A DNA stretch of 51,318 nucleotides from Bacteroidota bacterium. GTDB lineage: Bacteria > Bacteroidota > Ignavibacteria > Ignavibacteriales > Ignavibacteriaceae. The notes beneath the pieces were generated by a model that had not been told where the DNA came from, made no database searches, and saw nothing but the letters and a program-made list of their open reading frames with translations. Of the stretch, positions 1-6,645 are shown in pieces (the first letter of the stretch is position 1; the number at the start of each line of letters is the position of its first letter). A program made the translations under genes and the position numbers. The DNA lies in assembly GCA_022708025.1 (NCBI GenBank), contig JAKIZM010000020.1, positions 1 through 51,318 on the forward strand. Direction: 5' to 3'.

Positions 1-752
1 TCATTTGTTCTTAAGACTTTTCCTCCTCCGCAGGCAATTATTCCATAGCTTTCATCAAGAAAATCTATTGCCCAGTAATGTTCGTTTAATCCGGCATTAA
101 CCGGCTGCCAGCTTTGTCCTGCATCTGTTGTCTTTAGTAATGTCTGGTTTAATCCGCAAACAAATCCAACGGTATCGTTTAACATCTGCACACCCCACAA
201 ATCAGAAGTAACACCGCTCATTATTTGTGTAAAAGTTTCTCCTCCATCAGTTGAACGGAGTATCATTCCATCATATCCTGTAGCAATTACTGTTTGTCCG
301 TTAAAGGAATGAACTTTTAGAAGAAGTGTGTTTGTATTTGTTTGACTTATAGTCCAGCTTTCTCCTCCATCAGTTGTTTTTATCAGTGCGCCAAGGTTTC
401 CTGCAATCCACCCTGTGTTAGAATCTGTAAAATGAACACCCAAATAGGTAACTCTCGGCACTCGCGGACTTAACTCTGTCCAGATTCCTGTGCTTTCAAG
501 TGGAAATAAACTCCGCTTTTCTTCATTAAGGTTTTTATCTGAGTAATATTGTTCATAACTCTGGTAACCTTCCTGCAAAGTTATGCCTCTGCGGTATTGG
601 ATGGGCTTTTCCTGCAAGCGCGTCAGGTCTTTGGTGGAATCAGTTATCTGGTTATAAAGTGGTTGTGAGGTTAGATTTATGTTAAAGCAAAATAAAATAA
701 CTAAGAAATACTTAAACAACTGCGAAACATCAACAGGAATTAACTTCTTCAT
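1..752 (-). CDS. YCF48-like/BNR-repeat beta-propeller exoprotein, 5' part only (runs off left edge)
   Basis: About 250 codons are open on the minus strand, from an ATG at 752 to the left edge with no stop, so the C-terminus lies outside the window. A purine-rich GGTAAGG lies just upstream of the ATG. The product starts MKKLIPVD, has a hydrophobic stretch (YFLVILFCF) that reads as a signal peptide, then repeats of the type TTDGGESWT, STDGGETFT and TTDAGQSWQ alternating with GWIAGN, GFVCGL and YGIIACGGG. These are the Asp-box and YCF48 (photosystem II assembly factor-like) propeller repeats that are common in exported proteins of Ignavibacteria. The role is unknown; the repeats only indicate a propeller outside the cytoplasm. 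A C-terminal T9SS signal would be expected but is out of view. Confidence 0.8.
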   Translation of the reverse strand, partial: MKKLIPVDVSQLFKYFLVILFCFNINLTSQPLYNQITDSTKDLTRLQEKPIQYRRGITLQEGYQSYEQYYSDKNLNEEKRSLFPLESTGIWTELSPRVPRVTYLGVHFTDSNTGWIAGNLGALIKTTDGGESWTISQTNTNTLLLKVHSFNGQTVIATGYDGMILRSTDGGETFTQIMSGVTSDLWGVQMLNDTVGFVCGLNQTLLKTTDAGQSWQPVNAGLNEHYWAIDFLDESYGIIACGGGKVLRTN

Positions 753-1306
753 AGCCTTACCTTTGATTTGGTTTAAATATAATTTATTTCTCTGGTATTA
801 TAGTACAGATTTAAATGTTAATTGTCTATTGTTAAATAAACAATTCAGGATTAAAAATGCATTGTAAAGGAAAAATTCCCAAACTAATTCTGTAAGTGCT
901 GTAATATTTACCCGCGAAGAAAATTTTTATTGTGCTCATTTTTAATCCCTCTGGACAAAGTTAATGCTGCAAATTTTATGCTATAAAAAATAGTGCAAAA
1001 AAAACAATATTCAAGCCAAAACAAATTGTGTCGGTAAAAAAGTTTTTTGTTAAAAGTAAAAAATCTCCTTTGTAAAAAATTTTTGATCGGGTTTACTTTT
1101 GTTTTCTGAGATTAAAAATAATTTCTTAGTTGAAAACTCTTGAAAGTTTTTATAAACCGTTAAAACTCTTTAATGAGGTTTTATTGTTTCTTCGGTTTCC
1201 CACAGTTGAAACTGTGAGTTAACCATATTCATACTTTATGAAACAGAGAATTAATTAAATGATCTTTTGTTTTAACTCTAATTCGGAATTGAATTACTAT
1301 TAAATA
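753..1306. other. Gene-free AT-rich stretch with a small palindrome
   Basis: I see no convincing coding region on either strand. A perfect small inverted repeat (CACAGTT-GA-AACTGTG) lies near 1201-1216. The remainder is A/T-rich and must contain the promoter of the minus-strand YCF48-like gene starting at 752. Confidence 0.5.
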
Positions 1307-1334
1307 AAAAGGCGAGCAGTTAAACTCGCCTTTT
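1306..1334 (-). terminator. Hairpin terminator downstream of the T9SS-domain remnant
   Basis: GGCGAG (1311-1316) pairs perfectly with CTCGCC (1325-1330) around an 8-base loop. The stem is flanked by an A-tract on the left and a T-tract on the right, so it could work in both directions. It lies about 55 bases past the minus-strand stop at 1388. Confidence 0.7.
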
Positions 1335-1348
1335 AAATTTAAAAAGTT

Positions 1349-1367
1349 CCTTCTCCTTTGGAGAAGG
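1349..1367. repeat. Short palindromic repeat CCTTCTCC-TTT-GGAGAAGG
   Basis: An 8-bp perfect stem with a 3-base loop is followed by GGATTTAGGGATGAG. It sits about 20 bases past the stop of the broken T9SS domain. Its style (pyrimidine-rich arm, TTTGG core, GGGATGAG tail) matches dispersed palindromes I associate with Bacteroidota genomes; that association is from memory. Confidence 0.5.
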
Positions 1368-1387
1368 GATTTAGGGATGAGACTTTT

Positions 1388-1678
1388 TTATTTCATAAGC
1401 AACATCTTCTTTACTGATACAAAATTTCCTGATATCAGTTTATAAAAATATGTTCCTGATGATAATTCTGTAGCATCGAACTCTACTTCATAATTTCCCG
1501 CAGGTTTTTCCTCGTTAATTAGTGTTGTAATTTCTGTTCCGAGTATATCATATACTTTTAATGAAACGAACCCCACCTCGTTCCTCCCCTTTGATAAAGG
1601 GGAGGATGAAGGAGGGGTTGGAATTGTGAATTTTATTTTGTAGCTGGATTAAACGGATTTGGCTAAGTAAGATTAACA
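1388..1678 (-). pseudogene. Remnant of a T9SS C-terminal sorting domain
   Basis: The intact part (from about 1576 down to the stop at 1388) reads GFVSLKVYDILG, then GNYEVEFDA, then the terminal KKMLLMK. This is the normal end of a type A T9SS sorting domain. Upstream, the minus strand encodes PNPFNPAT in one frame and KIKFTIP in another. One A is missing in the A-run between them, and the residue before PNPFNP is a TAG stop. No body of a cargo gene precedes it. A palindromic segment (1569-1619) is inserted in frame between TIP and GFVSL. The region is therefore a decayed 3' end of a cargo gene. It closely resembles the terminus of the 6646-9654 gene, so local duplication followed by decay is plausible. 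Confidence 0.75.
1569..1619. repeat. 51-bp palindromic element inserted in frame in the T9SS domain
   Basis: The inner arms CCTCCCCTTT (1583-1592) and AAAGGGGAGG (1596-1605) are perfect complements around a 3-base loop. The outer arms AACCCCACCT (1569-1578) and AGGAGGGGTT (1610-1619) pair with one mismatch. On the minus strand the element is translated as PPSSSPLSKGRNEV and keeps the downstream sorting-domain frame open. Confidence 0.7.
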
Positions 1679-1848
1679 GGTAATGTTTTTAGTAAAGTAG
1701 TTTTAAACAAAAAAAGTGTTAAAAAAATAATGTGGGCTTTAGCAATAAATTAAAAATTATAATTAACAAAAATATTTATTCATGCATAGGTGTTATTTAT
1801 TATTGACAGGCAAATAACTGTGACAGTTGAGGAAATAATTTTTACTAT

Positions 1849-1885
1849 AAAAAAGTATCAGCCCGGTAACTATTACCAGGCTGAT
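1849..1885 (-). terminator. Rho-independent terminator of the M24 peptidase gene
   Basis: ATCAGCC and GGTAA (1857-1863, 1865-1869) pair with TTACC and GGCTGAT (1873-1877, 1879-1885), with one internal C/A mismatch. On the minus strand the stem is followed by a run of T (the A-tract at 1849-1854). It starts 10 bases past the stop at 1895. Confidence 0.85.
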
Positions 1886-1894
1886 TGAATATAA

Positions 1895-3088
1895 TTAAGC
1901 TTTAATTAAAATAAGCTCTTTTTGTGGTTTTGAAATGTACTTACATCCGTCTTTTGTAATATAAACTTCTTCTTCAATTGTGGAGACTCCATAACCTTCT
2001 ACCGGCAATCTTGGCTCGATAGTAAAGACTTGCCTTTCTTCAAGTTTCAGAAACGGAGTGTTGCCGTATTTTTCCCACCGTGGGAAAAGACCGGCACCGC
2101 CATCGTGTACTTCTCTGCCAACCTGATGACCAAGTCCGTGAGGATATTCCGGATAACCATTTTCAGTTATATAATTTCTTGCAATATCATCCATTTCAAC
2201 TCCGGTTATTCCTGGTTTTAATGCATCAGCAACTTTTTGAACTGCATCACGGATGATATCAAATCCTTTTTGCACAGCAGCGGGAGCTTTTGTTTCACCA
2301 TCATTAAGTACATACCAGGTTCTTTGAAGATCGGAACAATAACCTTTATACTTAATTCCGAAATCCATATTGATCATATGACCTTTTTCAATTTTTCTAT
2401 CAGTCGGACCGGAATGCGGATTAGATGGATTTGGTCCTGTAAATACTGCCGGACAGGTTTCTTCATCCCAGGCTAAACCAAATCCTTTTTCTTTTGTGAT
2501 TTTTAAAACATAATCAGCAACATCTTTTTCGGTTAATCCGGGTTTTATGTATTTGGTAACAGCATCAAATATCTTTAGCGTTTCATCAACAGCTTCCTGC
2601 ATAATAGCAAGCTCCTTATCCGATTTTCTGCCGCGCAGAGCGGAGATAATTTCTTCCGAGCTTACAATTTTGTTTTCATATCCGGTTCCTTTCAGATATT
2701 CCATCAGTAATGTAAACATACCGTGAGTTAAGCCATCAGCAAGAACAGAATTAACAGAATAATTGACAGCGATTGATTTTGGATTTTTTTTCTTCACATA
2801 TTCTACAAATGGTTCTTTAAACGATTTAAGATAACCGGTAATATTTTTGTAAACACCTGATTTAACAAAGTTCTCAAGTTCCATATCTCCAACAATTGCT
2901 GTTGTATCGCCATCTTTGTTTATTATAAATGCAGATTGCCAGGTGGAATGATCTCCAACAATCATATCCATAATCGGATCTTTACTAACCTTTGTTTCTC
3001 TTACAAATGTTACCCACATATCGATATTTTTTTCTTTTAAAATATCAACAGATTGTGCAACTTTTTCTTTAATTATTTCTAAAGACAT
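1895..3088 (-). CDS. M24 family metallopeptidase (Xaa-Pro aminopeptidase/dipeptidase type)
   Basis: This 397-residue protein has the creatinase-like N-terminal domain (about 1-150) and the pita-bread M24 catalytic domain. The five dinuclear-metal ligands can be placed at D242 (MDFG), D253 (CSDLQR), H321 (GLGHQVG), E358 (FTIEPRL) and E372 (STIEEEV). Such enzymes release the N-terminal residue before proline or split Xaa-Pro dipeptides in the cytoplasm; no signal peptide is visible. The start ATG at 3088 has a good ribosome site (AGAGGCGG) a few bases upstream. The gene is monocistronic, has its own terminator, and diverges from gdhA. Whether it is a dipeptidase (PepQ) or an aminopeptidase (PepP) cannot be settled from motifs alone, so no symbol is given. 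Confidence 0.9.
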   Translation of the reverse strand: MSLEIIKEKVAQSVDILKEKNIDMWVTFVRETKVSKDPIMDMIVGDHSTWQSAFIINKDGDTTAIVGDMELENFVKSGVYKNITGYLKSFKEPFVEYVKKKNPKSIAVNYSVNSVLADGLTHGMFTLLMEYLKGTGYENKIVSSEEIISALRGRKSDKELAIMQEAVDETLKIFDAVTKYIKPGLTEKDVADYVLKITKEKGFGLAWDEETCPAVFTGPNPSNPHSGPTDRKIEKGHMINMDFGIKYKGYCSDLQRTWYVLNDGETKAPAAVQKGFDIIRDAVQKVADALKPGITGVEMDDIARNYITENGYPEYPHGLGHQVGREVHDGGAGLFPRWEKYGNTPFLKLEERQVFTIEPRLPVEGYGVSTIEEEVYITKDGCKYISKPQKELILIKA

Positions 3089-3406
3089 AACCGCCTCTTT
3101 TAAAATTTTTGATAAAGTATTTAATTAAAAACTATTGATTAAAAACTGTTATAAGCGATAATTTCAAGCTTATTTTTCAGTAACAAAACTTTGTCTTAAT
3201 TATTTAGGGAATTACTTATTTTCTTCCTAATTTTGACATACAAAAAATATTGATTTTATCACTAAATGCTAAATGCAATAGAAAAAATATCGGGGGGAAA
3301 AGCCCTATTAACCCCGAAATAATCTTGTCTTTTCAGTTAATTAATTAAAAATATTCATAATAAAATTAATTCATCATTGATGAACAAAAAATAAACAGAG
3401 GTCTTT
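3089..3406. other. Divergent intergenic region between the M24 peptidase and gdhA
   Basis: It carries no ORF. It must hold both promoters. A CGGGG...CCCCG inverted repeat (about 3291-3325) lies about 80 bases before the gdhA start and could form a hairpin in the gdhA leader. It does not match a riboswitch consensus I know. Confidence 0.45.
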
Positions 3407-4747
3407 ATGTCAGATTACACAAATAAACTATTAGCTGAAGTGAAAGCTAAAAATCCTGCTGAACCTGAATTTCATCAGGCAGTTGAAGAAATAATGGGAT
3501 CGCTTGATTTGGTTTTACAGCGTCATCCCGAATACCGTTCGATGAAAATATTAGAACGAATGGTAGAACCTGAAAGAACAATTATTTTTCGTGTTCCATG
3601 GGTTGATGATCAGGGAGAAGTTCATGTTAACCGTGGTTACAGAATCGAAATGAACTCAGCAATTGGTCCTTACAAAGGCGGAATAAGATTTCATCCATCA
3701 GTTACACTTGGCATCTTAAAATTTCTTGCATTTGAACAGGTATTTAAAAATTCACTTACTACATTACCAATGGGCGGCGGCAAAGGCGGCTCAGATTTTA
3801 ATCCTAAAGGAAGATCAGATAACGAAATAATGAGATTCTGTCAGAGCTTTATGAATGAGTTATTCAGACATATTGGTCCCGATACTGACGTTCCTGCCGG
3901 TGATATAGGTGTTGGCGCACGCGAGATCGGATATATGTTTGGTCAGTATAAAAGATTGAAGAACGAGTTTACAGGTGTACTAACCGGTAAAGGAATTAAC
4001 TGGGGCGGATCACTTGTAAGACCTGAGGCAACAGGATTTGGTGTGGTTTACTTTGCTCAGGAAATGTTGAAAACCAAAAAGACTTCCTTTGATGGTAAAA
4101 CTGTTGCTGTATCAGGTTTCGGAAACGTTGCCTGGGGTGCAGTAAGAAAAGTTACAGAGCTTGGCGGAAAAGTTGTTACACTTTCAGGTCCCGATGGTTA
4201 CATCTATGATCCTGACGGAGTAAAAGGTGAAAAGATTGATTATATGCTTAAGCTGCGTTCAAGCAATAAAGATATTGTTGAAGATTACGCAAAAGAATTT
4301 AAAGTAAAATTTGTTCCCGGTAAGAGACCCTGGGAAGTTAAATGCGATGTTGCTTTACCATGTGCAACACAAAATGAACTGAACGAAGAGAATGCAAAAG
4401 ATCTGGTAAAGAACGGATGTATGTGTGTTTGCGAGGGCGCTAATATGCCTACAACCATTGAAGGATTTAAAGTATTTACAGATGCAAAAATACTTTATTC
4501 ACCGGGCAAAGCTTCTAATGCTGGTGGTGTTGCAACCTCAGGATTGGAAATGACACAAAACTCAATGCGATTGCCTTGGAGCAGTGAAGAAGTTGATAAA
4601 CGCTTACATGAAATTATGATCCGTATTCACGATACTTGTATAACTACTGCAGATAAATACGGAACTCCAGGCAGTTATGTTAACGGTGCAAACATTGCAG
4701 GCTTCCTTAAAGTTGCAAATGCAATGCTGGATCAGGGAGTTGTATAA
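3407..4747 (+). CDS. gdhA: NADP-type glutamate dehydrogenase
   Basis: This 446-residue hexameric class I glutamate dehydrogenase interconverts 2-oxoglutarate plus ammonium with glutamate. It matches the E. coli GdhA family along its whole length. The substrate loop LPMGGGKGGSDFNPKG has the essential lysine K126, PAGDIGVG has the catalytic aspartate D166, the Rossmann motif GFGNVAWGA starts near residue 237, and the C-terminus ends NGANIAGFLKVANAML. The overall resemblance to E. coli GdhA supports NADP use in biosynthesis, but cofactor choice is inferred. The start has a clear AGAGGT site (ACAGAGGTCTTTATG). It stands alone, followed 16 bases after the stop by a long inverted-repeat element that can act as terminator. 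Confidence 0.95.
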   Translation: MSDYTNKLLAEVKAKNPAEPEFHQAVEEIMGSLDLVLQRHPEYRSMKILERMVEPERTIIFRVPWVDDQGEVHVNRGYRIEMNSAIGPYKGGIRFHPSVTLGILKFLAFEQVFKNSLTTLPMGGGKGGSDFNPKGRSDNEIMRFCQSFMNELFRHIGPDTDVPAGDIGVGAREIGYMFGQYKRLKNEFTGVLTGKGINWGGSLVRPEATGFGVVYFAQEMLKTKKTSFDGKTVAVSGFGNVAWGAVRKVTELGGKVVTLSGPDGYIYDPDGVKGEKIDYMLKLRSSNKDIVEDYAKEFKVKFVPGKRPWEVKCDVALPCATQNELNEENAKDLVKNGCMCVCEGANMPTTIEGFKVFTDAKILYSPGKASNAGGVATSGLEMTQNSMRLPWSSEEVDKRLHEIMIRIHDTCITTADKYGTPGSYVNGANIAGFLKVANAMLDQGVV

Positions 4748-4763
4748 TATATAATTTATAATT

Positions 4764-4899
4764 AAGAGGCTGTCTTATAAAATGTCATTCTGAATTTATT
4801 TCAGAATCTGATAATTCGATTTTGAATTAAAGTGAGAACCTGAAACTATCTGCTGCAGAAGGACAGGTTGACAAAAATTATCTTCTAAGACAGCCTCTT
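4764..4899. repeat. Inverted-repeat element, long copy; doubles as gdhA terminator
   Basis: The 14-base terminal arms AAGAGGCTGTCTTA (4764-4777) and TAAGACAGCCTCTT (4886-4899) are perfect complements, followed by a T-run. The interior has a nested hairpin (TTCTGAA...TTCAGAA) and the motif CAGGTTGACAAAAA. The element at 30402-30491 shares the arms, the GTCANYCTGAATT start and the CAGGYTGACAAAAA end, so the two form one dispersed family. Each copy sits just after a plus-strand gene. Confidence 0.75.
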
Positions 4900-4967
4900 T
4901 TTATTTTAAAAATTGAATTAGTATTAGTGAAAAATTATAGAATAAAAATTTTAAACTTTGAGTTGTC

Positions 4968-5097
4968 TTAAACACTCTTAATATTATAACCGCCGCTGAA
5001 AATAGAACCGAGCATCGTCCATATTGCAGCAAAGAAAATTATCATTAATACAATTACAATAAGCATCATAATAATTCCAGCTAATGAAACAATAATT
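4968..5097 (-). pseudogene. Truncated copy of the small membrane-protein gene at 9708-9986
   Basis: On the minus strand this reads GIIMMLIVIVLMIIFFAAIW, then TMLGSIFSGGYNIKSV and a stop. That is nearly identical to the C-terminal half of the 92-residue protein at 9708-9986. The part between the two ATCATAATAA direct repeats of the intact gene (9805-9814 and 9877-9886) is missing. That is 72 bases or 24 codons, so the deletion kept frame. Upstream similarity ends near 5097, and an in-frame stop lies just beyond with no ATG, so the original start has been lost. DNA identity is high, suggesting a recent duplication. Confidence 0.8.
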
Positions 5098-5381
5098 AAC
5101 TTACTTTACACAATCCGATGCGTTTAATTATTTTTTTAAAATTTCATAGAGCAAGAAACTTTGAGATGTTTCATTTGATCAAGGGCTGCCCGATTTGCAG
5201 TAATATAAAATTCTGCTCTTTTTTTAGTTCTTTGCGTAATGTTACTTAAGTAATATTTTTTACTTACTTAGTTAAATTTTTACCGCCTATATTGACGATG
5301 GCTTGATATTTATTTTTTTTGAAGTATTTTTTAAGGAATGAATTTTGAAATAAAATAATCCAAAGAGGAGAAAATTATTAT
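5098..5381. other. Gene-free leader region of the 5382 lipoprotein gene
   Basis: No ORF is present. It contains a palindromic GTTACTTAAGTAAT (around 5240) and long T-runs. The AAAGAGGAG ribosome site of the next gene lies at the right end. Confidence 0.4.
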
Positions 5382-6446
5382 ATGCTTAAGCTTAAATTAA
5401 CAAAACCTTTTTCTGTAAAGTCATTTCTTTTATTGATTTTATTCTTACTCTTTAACTTATCCTGCAACACTACAGAACCAACCGATGACATTAAACCAGG
5501 AAGAAGGGATTATACCTGGACTGTGGATACATTATCTGGTTTACACAACCCACGATTTAGAATGTGGGGTAGTTCACCCACAGACATTTGGGCAACCACA
5601 AGTAGTAACTGGGAAAACTCTATTTCTCATTATGATGGAACTATTTGGATTTCTTATGGTGTTACAGGGCTTGCTACACCAAAGTCAATTTATGGTTTTT
5701 CTAATATTGAAGTTTATGTTGGTGAGGCTGGAAGTGGTAGAATTTGGAAATTTGATGGAAACAATTGGAATCAATTTGCCCAGTTAGCAAAAGATGGACA
5801 CAATAATATCTGGATTGAAAATATTTGGGGTAAATCACCAAATGACTTTTATGCTTTCGGAGCTTATCCTGATTCTAATGGTCTTGCAAACGGAAGTGTA
5901 ATTTCTCGCTTTAACTCTGGCAAATGGGTTAACATAAACAGAGATGAGTTAAACGGCGTAGTAGAGCATTTCTATTCAAATAGTCTTGATAATAAGAATT
6001 ACTTAAGGTTAACCAGAGTAGGTGGCGTTGAATTTATTGACAGCACTATTATATATGAATTTATAAATGATGGATTCAATAAAATATACAGTAGCCTTGA
6101 ATCAAAAGGTACACAAGCCGATATAGCTTTGATTAATAATGAAGTGATTTTTGTTTTAGGTAATCAAATCGCAAGAAGAACAAATAATCAATTTCAAACA
6201 ATCTTAAACGTCACTAATCCAAATTTCTACCAACGAATTTGGGGAAGAAATACAAAGGACATTTTTCTACTAATGACAGATGGCTTGGTGCATTATAATG
6301 GAACCGATATGGAATACTTGTTTTATTTTAATCGAACTCCGAGTACCCAAATATATGGCTCGGCGCTTTTTGAAAAAGATGTATTTTTTTTAGTTGATGA
6401 AGCTCCAAGCGGTTTAAGTTTAGTTTATCACGGTAAATTGGATTAA
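5382..6446 (+). CDS. Putative lipoprotein with WGxxxxDI propeller repeats
   Basis: This 354-residue protein has a lipoprotein signal peptide: a basic start, then FLLLILFLLFNLSC with the lipobox cysteine near residue 28. The mature part has degenerate repeats of the type WGSSPTDIWA, WGKSPNDFYAFG and WGRNTKDIFLL, alternating with HYDGTIW, KFDGNNW and HYNGTDM. This suggests a beta-propeller built from short blades. Proteins of this style are frequent and uncharacterised in Ignavibacteria; no catalytic motif is visible. A strong ribosome site (CAAAGAGGAG) precedes the ATG. It is followed by a hairpin-rich spacer and the T9SS cargo gene at 6646. The function is unknown. Confidence 0.75.
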   Translation: MLKLKLTKPFSVKSFLLLILFLLFNLSCNTTEPTDDIKPGRRDYTWTVDTLSGLHNPRFRMWGSSPTDIWATTSSNWENSISHYDGTIWISYGVTGLATPKSIYGFSNIEVYVGEAGSGRIWKFDGNNWNQFAQLAKDGHNNIWIENIWGKSPNDFYAFGAYPDSNGLANGSVISRFNSGKWVNINRDELNGVVEHFYSNSLDNKNYLRLTRVGGVEFIDSTIIYEFINDGFNKIYSSLESKGTQADIALINNEVIFVLGNQIARRTNNQFQTILNVTNPNFYQRIWGRNTKDIFLLMTDGLVHYNGTDMEYLFYFNRTPSTQIYGSALFEKDVFFLVDEAPSGLSLVYHGKLD

Positions 6447-6507
6447 AGTCAAAAAATCATTAAAACAATAGAAAGGATAATTAAAGCTTAAATAAAGAAT
6501 TTATATC

Positions 6508-6538
6508 GAGGGGTTGATGAGCCACCATCAACTCCCTC
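6508..6538 (+). terminator. Hairpin after the 5382 lipoprotein gene
   Basis: GAGGGGTTGATG (6508-6519) pairs with CATCAACTCCCTC (6526-6538) with a single bulged T. There is no strong T-run directly after it, so termination is uncertain; it may instead stabilise the 3' end. Confidence 0.5.
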
Positions 6539-6541
6539 TTA

Positions 6542-6598
6542 AGAATTGCCATCAAGGTTGGCTGCCTTTTTATTTCTCGTAAAGAAATGGGCAATTCT
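6542..6598 (+). promoter_or_regulatory. Possible alternative RNA structures in the leader of the 6646 gene
   Basis: AGAATTGCC (6542-6550) can pair with GGCAATTCT (6590-6598), enclosing a small TTTCT/AGAAA hairpin. The same GCC plus the next A (6548-6551) can instead pair with TGGC (6559-6562), followed by TGCC and five T. The two pairings exclude each other, as in an attenuator. The stems are short and this is only a suggestion. Confidence 0.3.
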
Positions 6599-6645
6599 AT
6601 TTTAAATATAGTGTTTTTTTTATTAATTACTATGGAGAAAATGCC

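Noticed and set aside
679..867. 62-codon plus-strand ORF near the left edge
   Set aside because: It overlaps the start of the minus-strand YCF48-like gene and its promoter, and its composition is that of translated AT-rich DNA.
1201..1619. Cluster of palindromes considered as a CRISPR array
   Set aside because: The palindromes differ from each other and are not evenly spaced; there are no repeat-spacer units and no cas genes.
3291..3325. CGGGG...CCCCG hairpin before gdhA considered as a riboswitch
   Set aside because: It matches no riboswitch consensus known to me (including glutamine and glycine types) and has only one short stem.
5485..5787. 100-codon ORF overlapping the 5382 lipoprotein gene
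   Set aside because: Alternative-frame shadow; the lipoprotein frame has the signal peptide, repeats and ribosome site.
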